A stretch of 64,000 bases of DNA. Source: Rhodoferax mekongensis. GTDB taxonomy: Bacteria > Pseudomonadota > Gammaproteobacteria > Burkholderiales > Burkholderiaceae_C. The notes under the pieces are model-generated. The model did no database searches and was not told the origin of the DNA. It saw only the letters and a list, made by a program, of their open reading frames with translations. The DNA is taken from contig NZ_CP132507.1 in the NCBI RefSeq assembly GCF_032191775.1, forward strand, positions 1,079,001 to 1,143,000, read 5' to 3'. The position numbers and the translations under genes are program-made. Numbering within the stretch: position 1 is the first letter of the stretch; each line of letters opens with the position of its first letter. Shown in pieces: positions 43,735 to 52,990 of this stretch.

Positions 43735-44910
43735 TTACTTTTTGGCAGGCGCGTCGCTCACGTACTCAGACATGACCTTCCACTTGCCATCGGTAATCTG
43801 GGACAGGCGGGATGCTCCGCTGCCCAGACGCTTGGTGGCGGTGAAGGTTTGGACCGGTGCACCGAACATGTCTGCCGGAATGGTCATGCTGTCCATGACC
43901 TTGATGTACGAATCCGTGGTCAGGTTCTTACCGGCCTTGTTGGCTGCTGAGGCAAAGGTGTTGATGATCATGTAGCCGTAGACCGAGAAGACGGTGGGGT
44001 CTTCATTGAACTTGGTCTTGTACTTGTTGGCCCAGAAGCGGATGCCAGGGGTTTGCTCATCGGTGTAGGGGTTCTGCACGGTCATGGTGGCGTAGAGCCC
44101 GTCCATGGCTTTGCCGCCGATCTTGTGGATCAGGTCGGTGTAGGCAGCGCTGGAGCCGATGAAGGTGGGGTTGTAGCCCAGCTTGCGGGCGGTGCCGATG
44201 GCGCCGATGGTCTCGCGGATGATGGTGCCCAGCACCACAAAGTCGCAACCGCTGGCCTGCATTTTGGAGACCTGGGACGAAAAGTCAGTGGCTCCACGCT
44301 TGTAGGAGGTCTTCTCGGCGAATTCCATGCCGATGGTCTTCAGGCCGTCTTCACCACCCTTGAGCACTTCGAGACCGAAGTCGTCATCCTGGTACAAGGT
44401 GCAGACCTTTTTGGCGCCTTTTTCTTTCACCAGCTTGGGCACGGCCAGTCGCATCTGGTCGTAATACGGTGCGGCAAACGAGTACTTGAGCTTGTGGAAG
44501 GGCTCATACATTTCGCGGGCGGCGGTGATCGGGAAGAAGTTGATCACGTTCTTCTCGAACTGCACGGGCATAGCCGCCATGTTTTGGGCGGTACCGATGT
44601 GGCCGACCATCATGAAAATCTTGTCCTGGTTGACCAGCTTCTGGGCAGCGAGCACCGCCTTTTTGGGGTCGTAGCCGGAGTCTTCCACCAGCAGTTTCAG
44701 CTTGCGGCCATTGACGCCGCCTTGCTCATTGATTTCGTCCACCGCCAGCAGCATGCCGGCGCGGGCCTGTTTGCCGAAGCCGGCCAAGGGACCGGAGAGG
44801 TCCTGGATGGAGCCCAGCAGGATTTCGTCTTTGCTCACGCCTTGTTGGGCGCTGGCAAATGTCGCGGTCAGGGCCAGGGTGCCCAGTGCGATGGCGGTAC
44901 GCAGTTTCAT
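43735..44910 (-). CDS. ABC transporter substrate-binding protein (LivK/Peripla_BP_6)
   Basis: A 391-residue periplasmic protein with a signal peptide (MKLRTAIALGTLALTATFASA, cleavage about residue 21). The mature part starts GVSKDEILLGSIQDLSGPLAGFGKQ, the Peripla_BP_6 pattern of branched-chain amino-acid and aromatic-acid receptors. It is the last gene of a six-gene operon with the ATPases, permeases and an acyl-CoA ligase. A hydrophobic carboxylate ligand is as plausible as leucine, given the ligase. Confidence 0.88.
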   Translation of the reverse strand: MKLRTAIALGTLALTATFASAQQGVSKDEILLGSIQDLSGPLAGFGKQARAGMLLAVDEINEQGGVNGRKLKLLVEDSGYDPKKAVLAAQKLVNQDKIFMMVGHIGTAQNMAAMPVQFEKNVINFFPITAAREMYEPFHKLKYSFAAPYYDQMRLAVPKLVKEKGAKKVCTLYQDDDFGLEVLKGGEDGLKTIGMEFAEKTSYKRGATDFSSQVSKMQASGCDFVVLGTIIRETIGAIGTARKLGYNPTFIGSSAAYTDLIHKIGGKAMDGLYATMTVQNPYTDEQTPGIRFWANKYKTKFNEDPTVFSVYGYMIINTFASAANKAGKNLTTDSYIKVMDSMTIPADMFGAPVQTFTATKRLGSGASRLSQITDGKWKVMSEYVSDAPAKK

Positions 44911-44959
44911 GGTTGTGTCTCCTCGTTGGTTCTCTTTGCAAAAGGGGGCAGCAGGGCTG

Positions 44960-46816
44960 CTATCGGTACATGGCCTCTATACGGGCTTCGTATTTCTTCT
45001 CCACCAGCTTGCGTTTGAGCTTCATGGTGGGAGTGAGTTCCTCGTCTTCCGCGGTCAACTGGTTTTCCAGCAGGAAGAATTTTTTGATCTGTTCAACGCG
45101 CGCAAATTTTTTGTTCACCCGGTCCAGCTCCGCCTGGATCAGAGCCTGCACCTCTGGTGCGCGGGTGAGGGATGCGTAGTTGCTGAAGGGCACGTCCGCA
45201 TCCTGGGCAAACTTTTCCACGTTCTCCTGGTCGATCATGATGATCACCGTCAGGTAGGGGCGTTTGTCGCCGATGACCACTGCGTCGGTGATGTAGGGCG
45301 AGAACTTCAGGTCGTTTTCCAGCTCGCTCGGCGTGATGTTCTTGCCGCCCGCCGTGATGATGATGTCCTTCATCCGGTCGGTGATGCGGAAGTAGCCGTC
45401 CTCATCCACCACGCCCACGTCGCCGGTGTGCAGCCAGCCATCGGGGGTGATGGTTTCTGCGGTTTTCTCAGGCAGGTTCAGGTAGCCGGCAAACACGTTC
45501 TTGCCGCGCACCATGATCTCGCCAGTGGCCGGGTCCAGCTTGACCTCATTGAAGCTGGCCGCAGGGCCGATGGAGCCGGGCTTGATCTTGTTGACTGGCA
45601 CACCAGTGGACGCACCACAGGTTTCCGTCATGCCCCAGACCTCCAGCATGGGCAAGCCCAAGGCCAGATACCAGCGCACCAGGTCGGGCGAGATGGGCGC
45701 TGCGCCCGTGATCAGGAAGCGCGAGCGGTGGATGCCGATCAGCTTGCGCACATTGTTCAGTGCCAGCACCTGGGCCAGCTTGAATTGCAGTTTCAGAGAC
45801 GCTTCCACCGGCTGGCCAGCCAGCACTTTGTCGGCGATCCGGGTGCCCACGTTAATGCCCCAGCCGTACACGAACTGCTGGAACTTGCCGGACTCTTTGA
45901 GCGCAATCATCACGCTGGAGTAAAACTTCTCCCACACCCGCGGCACGGCGGTGAACACGGTGGGGGCAATCTCCCGCACGTTTTCGGGGATGGTTTCCGG
46001 GTTCTCCACGAAGTTGAGCTTGGCGCCGGTGTAGAGTGAGAAGTACTCGCCGCCCAGCCGCTCGGCAATGTGGCACAACGGCAGAAAGCACATGCGCTCG
46101 TCGCTGGCGTCCTGGGCGATCAAGGTGTTGTACCCGCGCACTGAATACACAATGCCCTGGTGCAAATGCATGGCGCCCTTGGGCTTGCCCGTGGTGCCGG
46201 AGGTGTAGACCAGAATGGCCAGGTCTTCGGGTTTGCAGGCCGCACTGCGCTGGGGCACTGCATTGGGGTTGGCTGCGTTGTAGGTGCGGCCCAGAGCCCG
46301 CAGGGCGTCGAGGCTGAGAACGTCAGGGTCATCCAGCCCACGCAGGCCTTCCATGTCCATGACGATGATTTTTTGCAGGGTGCTGCACTGCGCCCGGACT
46401 TCCAGCGCCTTGTCGAGTTGCTCGTCGTCTTCCACAAACAGGAAGCGGGTGCCGGAGTCCTCACACAGGTACTGCACTTGGCTGGGTGCATCAGTGGGGT
46501 AAATGCCGTTGGACACACCACCGGCCGACAGTACCGCCAAGTCTGCCCACACCCACTCCACCACGGTGTTGGCCAGGATGGATGCAGTGTGGCCTTGCTC
46601 AAAGCCCAGACTGATCAGGCCGCCGGCGATTTCGCGCACGGCGTCGGCCGTTTGGTTCCAGGTCCAGCTGCGCCACAGGCCCAGGTGTTTCTGGCGCAGC
46701 CAGATGTCGGGGCCGCGTGCGGCCACGGCGTTCCAGAACATGGCCGGAATCGTCTCTCCCGCCATGGCGATGCCACTTTGTGGCTGGATGTCGCTGGTAT
46801 CCCAGAGTCCGTTCAT
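44960..46816 (-). CDS. AMP-dependent acyl-CoA synthetase/ligase
   Basis: The ATG at 46816 gives 618 residues; the frame extends to 46861 but reads into the livF 3' end. The ANL-family ATP motif is YTSGTTGKPKGAM, followed by the MTETCGASTGVP segment and the C-terminal GWLHTGDVGVVDEDGYFRI and KNITPSELEND. The length and N-terminal pattern fit the long-chain fatty acyl-CoA synthetases (FadD15/AMP-forming). It would activate the acid imported by the adjacent ABC transporter with ATP and CoA. It is 4 bp from livF. Confidence 0.9.
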   Translation of the reverse strand: MNGLWDTSDIQPQSGIAMAGETIPAMFWNAVAARGPDIWLRQKHLGLWRSWTWNQTADAVREIAGGLISLGFEQGHTASILANTVVEWVWADLAVLSAGGVSNGIYPTDAPSQVQYLCEDSGTRFLFVEDDEQLDKALEVRAQCSTLQKIIVMDMEGLRGLDDPDVLSLDALRALGRTYNAANPNAVPQRSAACKPEDLAILVYTSGTTGKPKGAMHLHQGIVYSVRGYNTLIAQDASDERMCFLPLCHIAERLGGEYFSLYTGAKLNFVENPETIPENVREIAPTVFTAVPRVWEKFYSSVMIALKESGKFQQFVYGWGINVGTRIADKVLAGQPVEASLKLQFKLAQVLALNNVRKLIGIHRSRFLITGAAPISPDLVRWYLALGLPMLEVWGMTETCGASTGVPVNKIKPGSIGPAASFNEVKLDPATGEIMVRGKNVFAGYLNLPEKTAETITPDGWLHTGDVGVVDEDGYFRITDRMKDIIITAGGKNITPSELENDLKFSPYITDAVVIGDKRPYLTVIIMIDQENVEKFAQDADVPFSNYASLTRAPEVQALIQAELDRVNKKFARVEQIKKFFLLENQLTAEDEELTPTMKLKRKLVEKKYEARIEAMYR

Positions 46817-46820
46817 GCTG

Positions 46821-47618
46821 CTATCTCCAGTTTTTCTTCTTTTTCCAACGACGTTCCCCACGCACTCCGTCCTCCTTCATGCCAAGGTAAAACTCTTTGA
46901 TGTCGTCTTTTTCGCGCAGGTTGGCGCAGGTGTCTTCCATGACGATGCGGCCGTTCTCCAGCACATAGCCGTAGTCCGAAGCATTGAGCGCCATGTTGGC
47001 GTTTTGTTCCACCAGCAGGATGGTGGTGCCGCGTTCGCGGTTGATGCGCACCACGATCTCAAAAATCTCTTTGGTGAGCTTCGGGCTCAGACCCAGGCTG
47101 GGCTCGTCCAGCAGGATGAGGTCGGGGTCTGCCATAAGCGCACGGCTGATCGCCAGCATCTGCTGCTGTCCGCCCGAGAGCAAACCGGCATCCTGCGCGG
47201 CGCGTTCCTTGAGGATGGGGAAGTAGCCATACACGGTCGCCAGGTCCTTGGCGACGCCATCGCGGTCTGCGCGGGTGAAGGCACCCATGAGCAGGTTGTC
47301 ATGCACGCTGAGCAGAGGGAACACTTCGCGCCCTTCGGGCACATGGCTCAGGCCCTCCTGCACGATGTAGGCCGGATCGCGGGCCGTGATGTCCTGCCCC
47401 TTGAACTCCACTGAGCCTTTGCGCGGATCGATGATGCCGGAGATGGTTTTCAAAATGGTGGTCTTGCCCGCACCGTTGGAGCCCAACACGGTGGCAATCT
47501 CGCCGCGGCGCACTTGCAAACTCACGCCCCGGATGGCCTTGATGGGGCCGTAGGAGCTCTCGACATTCAGCAGCTTGAGCACAGGCTGGTCGCTGATGGG
47601 GGGAGGCAAGGTGCTCAT
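46821..47618 (-). CDS. livF: Branched-chain-type ABC transporter ATP-binding protein LivF
   Basis: A 265-residue ATPase: Walker A GSNGAGKTT (near residue 49), signature LSGGQQQML, Walker B DLILLDEPSLGLSP. The ATG overlaps the livG stop by 4 bp. It has a lysine-rich C-terminal tail (ERRWKKKKNWR). It works with LivG at the inner membrane permeases LivH/LivM to power uptake. Confidence 0.92.
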   Translation of the reverse strand: MSTLPPPISDQPVLKLLNVESSYGPIKAIRGVSLQVRRGEIATVLGSNGAGKTTILKTISGIIDPRKGSVEFKGQDITARDPAYIVQEGLSHVPEGREVFPLLSVHDNLLMGAFTRADRDGVAKDLATVYGYFPILKERAAQDAGLLSGGQQQMLAISRALMADPDLILLDEPSLGLSPKLTKEIFEIVVRINRERGTTILLVEQNANMALNASDYGYVLENGRIVMEDTCANLREKDDIKEFYLGMKEDGVRGERRWKKKKNWR

Positions 47619-48514
47619 GCTGATTTTGCCCCCACGCTTGTCGCTTCGCGTACTGCGCTGCCCCCCAAGGGGGCCCTCGCGCCTAGGGGCGGCCCGTCGG
47701 CGCTCATTTCCCGGCGTAATGAGGACACATCGTCAATGGAGCCCAGATAGGCTTCCACCACGGCGGGGTCGGTTTGCACTTCCCGCGGGCTGCCCATGGC
47801 CAGCACTTCGCCCTGGTTCATGGCCAGCACACGGTCCGAGACTTTGGAGACCAGACTCATGTCGTGCTCCACCATCAGCACCGTGATGCCCAGCTCGTTT
47901 TTGATGTCCTGGATCCAGAAAGCCATGTCGTCGGTTTCTTCCACATTCAAGCCGCTGGACGGCTCGTCGAGCAGCAGCAGCTTGGGTTCGGTGCACAGGG
48001 CTCGCGCCATCTCTACCACCTTGCGCACGCCGTAGGGCAGGCCTGCCACCAGCGAGTCGCGGTAGTGCTGCAGGTCGAGGAACTCAATCACTTCCTCGGC
48101 TTTTTCACGGGCCTTGAGTTCCGCCTCGCGAACGGCGGGTGTGAACAGCAGGTCTTGCCACAGCGAGGTTTTGCGGTGCGTGTGGCGGCCGATCAGCAGG
48201 TTGTGCAGCACGCTGGCGTGCTCGAAAAGCTCAATGTTCTGGAAGGTGCGCGCAATGCCCAGTGAGGCCACGTTTTGCGGGGCCTGTTCGGTGAGCTGCA
48301 GCGGACCCTGCGGGCCCGCATAGGTGATGCTGCCGGTAGTGGGCGTGTAGATGCGGCTGATCAGGTTGAACACCGTGGTCTTGCCGGCGCCATTGGGCCC
48401 GATGAGGGTGAAGACCTCGCCTTGCTTGACATCGAAGCTGACTTTGTTGACCGCCAGCACGCCGCCGAAGCGCACGCTCAGGTCTTTGGCCGAGAGAAGT
48501 GTGTCGGAGTTCAT
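47615..48514 (-). CDS. livG: Branched-chain-type ABC transporter ATP-binding protein LivG, with repeat-derived tail
   Basis: A 299-residue ATPase. Walker A GPNGAGKTT is near residue 38, and the Walker B is PKLLLLDEPSSGLN. Typical LivG proteins end soon after the VVEAYLG segment; here about 40 further residues follow, and those at the end (DGPPLGARAPLGGSAVREAT) are encoded by a GC-rich palindromic repeat (47628-47706). The tail is thus probably a repeat insertion that replaced the original stop. LivG forms the second ATPase of the complex. Confidence 0.9.
   Translation of the reverse strand: MNSDTLLSAKDLSVRFGGVLAVNKVSFDVKQGEVFTLIGPNGAGKTTVFNLISRIYTPTTGSITYAGPQGPLQLTEQAPQNVASLGIARTFQNIELFEHASVLHNLLIGRHTHRKTSLWQDLLFTPAVREAELKAREKAEEVIEFLDLQHYRDSLVAGLPYGVRKVVEMARALCTEPKLLLLDEPSSGLNVEETDDMAFWIQDIKNELGITVLMVEHDMSLVSKVSDRVLAMNQGEVLAMGSPREVQTDPAVVEAYLGSIDDVSSLRREMSADGPPLGARAPLGGSAVREATSVGAKSA
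47628..47706 (-). repeat. GC-rich palindromic repeat forming the livG 3' end
   Basis: Read on + it runs CACGCTTGTCGCTTCGCG, then CTGCCCCCCAAGGGGGC and GCCTAGGGGCGGCCCG. From memory, a sequence of this type occurs dispersed near gene ends in Comamonadaceae. Here it lies within the livG frame and adds about 25 residues. Confidence 0.55.
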
Positions 48515-49587
48515 TTCAACCGGTCCGATTTCTGGAAGGATTTCTGCCGCTTGAACATGCCCTTGCGGTAGAACGGGAACATCTGCAAATAGGTGCGCAC
48601 CTTGAGCCAGCGGCCATACAGGCCCATGGGCTCAAACAGCACAAAGGCGATCAGCACAGAGCCATAAATCACGCTCTTGAGGCCCGGAGCCTGGCCGATG
48701 AATTCAGGCAGAAACTCTTTGCCCATCGAAATACCTTGGGGCAGGATGATGAGGAAGATGGCACCCAGAAACACCCCGTGCACCGAGCCCAGGCCGCCGA
48801 TCACAATCATCAGCAGCAAGTCGATCGACTGCAGCAGGTTGAACTGGTCGGGCGAGATAAAGCGCAGGTTGTGGGCATACAAGGCCCCGGCCATGCCTGC
48901 CAATGCGGCTGAGATGGAGAACGAGAGTGTCTTGTAGTACGCCAGATGGATGCCCATGCTCTGCGCCGAAATTTCGGAGTCGCGGATGGCCACAAAAGCC
49001 CGGCCTGTCGGGGAGCGCAGCAGGTTCAGAATGCCCAGTGTGCACAACACGGTCACCGTGAGGCACACGAAGTAGAAGCCTTGGCCGCTGCCCAGTTCGT
49101 AACCAGCCATTTTGATCACGCCGACTGCTTTGCCTGCATTTCCGCCAGTGACCGACTCCCAGCGGGCAAACACTTCTTCGATGATGAAGCCGAAGGACAA
49201 AGTGGCCATACCCAGATAGATGCCCTTGAGCCGCAGCGCTGGCAAGCCCACGACGATGCCCATGAGCGCCGACAGGGTACCCGAGAGGGCCAGTGAAACC
49301 ACAAAGGGAACGCCGGCATTGGTGAAGTAAGCCTGTGCATAGGCGCCTACGCCCAGGAAGGCGGCATGCCCCAGCGAGAACTGGCCGGTAAAGCCGGCAA
49401 GCAGCATCAGCCCGAGGCCCGCAATGGCGTAGATCAGCACCAGGTTCAATTGGGCCAGGCTGTATTCGGTGAGCAGCCATGGAGCGGCCACCAGCAGTAC
49501 TACCAGTGCGCTGTACCAGAACACATGGCCGCCATGCTTGGCGAGGTTGATGTCCTGCGCGTAATCGGTCTTGAATATGAAACGCAT
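48511..49587 (-). CDS. livM: Branched-chain-type ABC transporter permease LivM
   Basis: A 358-residue membrane protein with about 9-10 hydrophobic segments. LAGFTGQFSLGHAAFLGVGAYAQA (near residues 64-88) and NLRFISPDQFN are typical LivM motifs. It forms the translocation pore with LivH. Both its ends overlap neighbours (4 bp with livG, and 1 bp with livH), so the operon is tightly packed. Confidence 0.92.
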   Translation of the reverse strand: MRFIFKTDYAQDINLAKHGGHVFWYSALVVLLVAAPWLLTEYSLAQLNLVLIYAIAGLGLMLLAGFTGQFSLGHAAFLGVGAYAQAYFTNAGVPFVVSLALSGTLSALMGIVVGLPALRLKGIYLGMATLSFGFIIEEVFARWESVTGGNAGKAVGVIKMAGYELGSGQGFYFVCLTVTVLCTLGILNLLRSPTGRAFVAIRDSEISAQSMGIHLAYYKTLSFSISAALAGMAGALYAHNLRFISPDQFNLLQSIDLLLMIVIGGLGSVHGVFLGAIFLIILPQGISMGKEFLPEFIGQAPGLKSVIYGSVLIAFVLFEPMGLYGRWLKVRTYLQMFPFYRKGMFKRQKSFQKSDRLK

Positions 49588-50483
49588 CAGACTTTCTTCC
49601 GCAATTTTTCGCCGAACAAACCGTTGGGTTTGACCATCAGCATGACGAGCACCACCACGTAGGCGGCTGTGTCCTTGAAGCCATCAGGCAGGTAGAAGCC
49701 GGCAAACGACTCCACCAGGCCGATCACCAGCCCGCCCACAATGGCGCCGGGCAGGCTGCCGAAGCCGCCCACCACCGCAGCAGGGAAGGCCTTGAGGCCG
49801 ATAAAGCCCATGTTGGCGTGCACGAAGGTAATGGGCGCGAGCAGGATGCCGGCAATCGCAGCAACCGCAGCCGCAAGGCCCCAGGCCAAACCATTGAGTC
49901 GCTGAACAGGGATGCCCATGTAGTAGGCCGCCAGCTGGTTCTGTGAAGCGGCCTGCATGGCGATGCCCAGCTTGGTGTAGCGGAACAGTGCAAACAAGAG
50001 CACGCACAGCACGCCGGTGGCGCCGATGATGACCAGGTGCTCTACGTTGAGCACCAAAGCGCCAATGCCCATTTCATTGCCGCCGAACTTCAGGATTTCG
50101 TCTTTGTAGGGCACAGGTAAGGCGTTGGTGTCGGTGCCGATGCCGGGGATCATGGTGATCAGGCCGCGCGCCACATAGCCGATGCCGATGGTGAGCATCA
50201 CGATCGAGAAAGCAGGCTGCCCCAAAATGGGGCGAATGACCAGGCGCTCCAGTAACACGCCGAAGATGGCCATGCCCAAAATCGCGCTGGGTACGGCAAT
50301 CCAGTAGGGTATGCCCAGCATGGTCATGCCCACCAGTCCGCCGAAGGCGCCCAGCATCATCAGTTCGCCCTGGGCGAAGCTCACGGTTTCGGTGGCTTTG
50401 TAGATCAAAACAAAGCCGAGCGCGATCAGGCCGTAGATGCACCCCTGTGCCACGCCGCTGATCAGCAATTGAAGGAACTGCAC
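49587..50483 (-). CDS. livH: Branched-chain-type ABC transporter permease LivH
   Basis: A 298-residue membrane protein of about eight segments. GVAQGCIYGLIALGFVLIYKAT near the start and SFAQGELMMLGAF are the LivH signature. It is the first gene of the operon, so the promoter should lie in the 187 bp ahead (50484-50670), where a dispersed repeat also lies. Confidence 0.92.
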   Translation of the reverse strand: MQFLQLLISGVAQGCIYGLIALGFVLIYKATETVSFAQGELMMLGAFGGLVGMTMLGIPYWIAVPSAILGMAIFGVLLERLVIRPILGQPAFSIVMLTIGIGYVARGLITMIPGIGTDTNALPVPYKDEILKFGGNEMGIGALVLNVEHLVIIGATGVLCVLLFALFRYTKLGIAMQAASQNQLAAYYMGIPVQRLNGLAWGLAAAVAAIAGILLAPITFVHANMGFIGLKAFPAAVVGGFGSLPGAIVGGLVIGLVESFAGFYLPDGFKDTAAYVVVLVMLMVKPNGLFGEKLRKKV

Positions 50484-50607
50484 GTTGTCTCCTTGGTAAG
50501 TGCAGTCCGGTTATAGCGTTGTGTCCCCCAATCACCGATAGGGTTCCCACTGATCTCGTTGACCCTAGGAAGTCCCCTCAATTCTGCAGGGCATCTGCAG
50601 TGCAGGC

Positions 50608-50670
50608 TTGAAGTGTTTTTGCGCTCTGGCGCCCATGGAATGTGCGCTAGTAGCTATTAAAATAATAGCG
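50608..50670 (-). repeat. Dispersed repeat copy D, livH upstream region
   Basis: On + it reads TTGAAGTGTTTTTGCGCTCT, GGCGCCCATGGAATGTGCGC, TAGTAGCTATTAAAATAATA GCG. This is the most complete copy and serves as reference for the others. It ends at the YciA-like gene stop. Confidence 0.7.
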
Positions 50671-51087
50671 TTATTCGTTGGTTTTTGGTATGGGGCGGGG
50701 GCGTCCCTGGTCGTCAATCGCGACATAGGTGAGTGACGCCTCGGTGACTTTGGTGTACTGCCCTTGTGAGCGGTAACGCTCGGCATACACCTCGACTTTG
50801 ACGGTGATGGAGGTGCGGCCGATGCGGCTCACCTTGCTGAAGAAACTCAGGATGTCGCCCACCCGCACCGGTTGCTTGAAGATGAACTCGTTCACCGCCA
50901 CTGTGGCCATACGCCCCTGGGTGTAGCGCGCGGGTAGCACCGATCCGGCCAAGTCGACCTGGGCCATGACCCAGCCGCCGAAGATGTCGCCGTTGGCATT
51001 GCAGTCGCCCGGCATGGGGATGACTTTGAGGACCAGCTCCTGGTCGGTAGGCAATTGAACGTGGCTGGAACTTGAAACGGTAGACAT
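50671..51087 (-). CDS. Acyl-CoA thioesterase, YciA-like
   Basis: The ATG at 51087 gives 138 residues (a second start two codons earlier is possible). Single hot-dog fold: NANGDIFGGWVMAQVDLAGS is the acyl-CoA hydrolase signature, followed by VNEFIFKQPVRVGDIL and VEVYAERY. It is the YciA type that hydrolyses many acyl-CoA species in the cytoplasm. It is divergent from the ABC exporter, with 40 bp between. Confidence 0.87.
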   Translation of the reverse strand: MSTVSSSSHVQLPTDQELVLKVIPMPGDCNANGDIFGGWVMAQVDLAGSVLPARYTQGRMATVAVNEFIFKQPVRVGDILSFFSKVSRIGRTSITVKVEVYAERYRSQGQYTKVTEASLTYVAIDDQGRPRPIPKTNE

Positions 51088-51127
51088 GGGCACAATCCTG
51101 AACTGAAACTAATCCGAATTGTCCCCC

Positions 51128-52987
51128 ATGCGCCCCTCCGGTCTCCCCGCAGCAGCTCCCGCTGCGATCCCCTCTGCCCCTGACATGCAGCCCCAATCCG
51201 ACTGGAGCACTCTGCAGCGCCTGTTTCCCTACCTGTGGACCTACAAATGGCGGGTGTTGGCAGCGTTGGCGTTCATGGTGGGCGCCAAGCTCGCCAATGT
51301 GGGCGTGCCCCTGCTGCTGAAAAACCTGGTGGATGCGATGACCCTCAAGCCCGGTGATGCGGCGGCGGTGCTGGCGGTGCCGGTGGCATTGCTGGTGGGA
51401 TACGGCGCCTTGCGCTTGTGCACGTCTGTGTTCAGTGAGCTGCGCGAGCTGGTGTTTGCCAAAGCTACCGAGGGTGCGGCGCGGTCCATCAGCCTGCAGG
51501 TGTTCCGCCATTTGCATGCCATGAGTTTGCGTTTCCACCTCGAGCGCCAGACCGGGGGCATGACGCGTGACATCGAGCGGGGCACCCGTGGCGTGCATTC
51601 GCTGATCAACTATTCGCTCTACAGCATCGTGCCCACCCTGATCGAGGTGACGCTGGTGCTCACGCTGCTGGCGGTCAAGTTTGACGTCTGGTTCGCCTGG
51701 ATCACTGGCATTGCACTGGTGGTGTACATCGCCTTCACGGTCACGGTCACCGAGTGGCGCACCCAGTTCCGCAAAAAAATGAATGAGATGGATAGCACTG
51801 CCCACAGCCGCGCCATCGATTCGCTGCTGAACTACGAGACAGTCAAGTATTTCAACAACGAAGAATTCGAAGCCCGGCGCTACGACGAAAACCTGGAGCG
51901 TTACCGGCGCGCCGCCGTCAAGAGCCAGCGCACGCTGAGTCTGCTCAACAGCGGGCAGCAGCTCATCATCGCCAGTGCACTGGTCACCATGCTGTGGCGT
52001 GCGACCCAGGGCGTGGTGGACGGGCGCATGACGCTGGGGGACCTGGTCATGGTCAACGCCTTCATGATCCAGCTCTACATTCCGCTGAACTTTTTGGGTG
52101 TGATCTACCGGGAGATCAAGCAAAGCCTGACCGACCTGGAGAAAATGTTCAGCCTGATGGAGCGTGAGCGCGAGATCGCCGATGCGCCCGAGGCACCGCC
52201 CTTGCAGTTGGCGGCCGATGGTTCGGACGCCAGCGTGCGGTTTGAGAATGTCACTTTCAGCTACGACCCCGCAGGCAGCAAGGCGGCTGCAGGCATCGAG
52301 GCGCGCACCATCTTGCACCACATCAGCTTCGAGATTCCTGCGGGCAAAACCGTCGCTGTGGTGGGGCCCAGTGGTTCAGGCAAATCGACGCTGGCGCGCT
52401 TGCTCTTCCGTTTTTACGATGTGCAGCAGGGCCGCATCACCATTGCCGGGCAGGACATCCGCAATGTGACCCAAAGCAGCGTGCGTCAGGCCATCGGCAT
52501 CGTGCCGCAGGACACGGTGCTTTTTAACGACACGGTGGAATACAACATCGCCTACGGGCGACCCGGTGCCAGCCGTGGCGAGGTAGAGGCTGCGGCCAAA
52601 GCAGCCCACATTCATGGCTTTATTGCGGCAGCCCCCAAAGGTTACGACACCATGGTGGGCGAGCGGGGGCTGAAGCTCAGCGGCGGAGAGAAGCAGCGGG
52701 TAGCGATTGCCCGTACCTTGCTCAAGAACCCTCCGGTCATGATCTTTGACGAAGCCACCAGCGCGCTGGACAGTGCCAACGAGCGCGCCATTCAGGCGGA
52801 GCTGCAAGGCGTTTCCCGCAACAAGACAACGCTGGTGATTGCGCACCGCTTGTCCACGGTCGTGGACGCTCACGAGATACTGGTGATGGATGCAGGTCAC
52901 ATCATTGAACGCGGCAACCATGCCGAACTATTGGCGGCCAATGGGCGTTACGCGTCCATGTGGGCCTTGCAGCAAAGCGGGGAGTAG
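51128..52987 (+). CDS. ABC exporter, fused permease and ATPase (Atm1/HMT1-like)
   Basis: The ATG at 51128 gives 619 residues. The membrane domain (about 60-330) carries EMNEMDSTAHSRAIDSLLNYETVKYF-like sequence (MDSTAHSRAIDSLLNYETVK), the signature of mitochondrial Atm1 and bacterial homologues. In the ATPase domain are Walker A GPSGSGKST, the signature KLSGGEKQRVA, Walker B VMIFDEATSALD and the H-loop IAHRLST. Family members export glutathione-complexed compounds and are linked to metal/sulphur homeostasis. The next gene follows 3 bp later. Confidence 0.9.
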   Translation: MRPSGLPAAAPAAIPSAPDMQPQSDWSTLQRLFPYLWTYKWRVLAALAFMVGAKLANVGVPLLLKNLVDAMTLKPGDAAAVLAVPVALLVGYGALRLCTSVFSELRELVFAKATEGAARSISLQVFRHLHAMSLRFHLERQTGGMTRDIERGTRGVHSLINYSLYSIVPTLIEVTLVLTLLAVKFDVWFAWITGIALVVYIAFTVTVTEWRTQFRKKMNEMDSTAHSRAIDSLLNYETVKYFNNEEFEARRYDENLERYRRAAVKSQRTLSLLNSGQQLIIASALVTMLWRATQGVVDGRMTLGDLVMVNAFMIQLYIPLNFLGVIYREIKQSLTDLEKMFSLMEREREIADAPEAPPLQLAADGSDASVRFENVTFSYDPAGSKAAAGIEARTILHHISFEIPAGKTVAVVGPSGSGKSTLARLLFRFYDVQQGRITIAGQDIRNVTQSSVRQAIGIVPQDTVLFNDTVEYNIAYGRPGASRGEVEAAAKAAHIHGFIAAAPKGYDTMVGERGLKLSGGEKQRVAIARTLLKNPPVMIFDEATSALDSANERAIQAELQGVSRNKTTLVIAHRLSTVVDAHEILVMDAGHIIERGNHAELLAANGRYASMWALQQSGE

Positions 52988-52990
52988 GTC

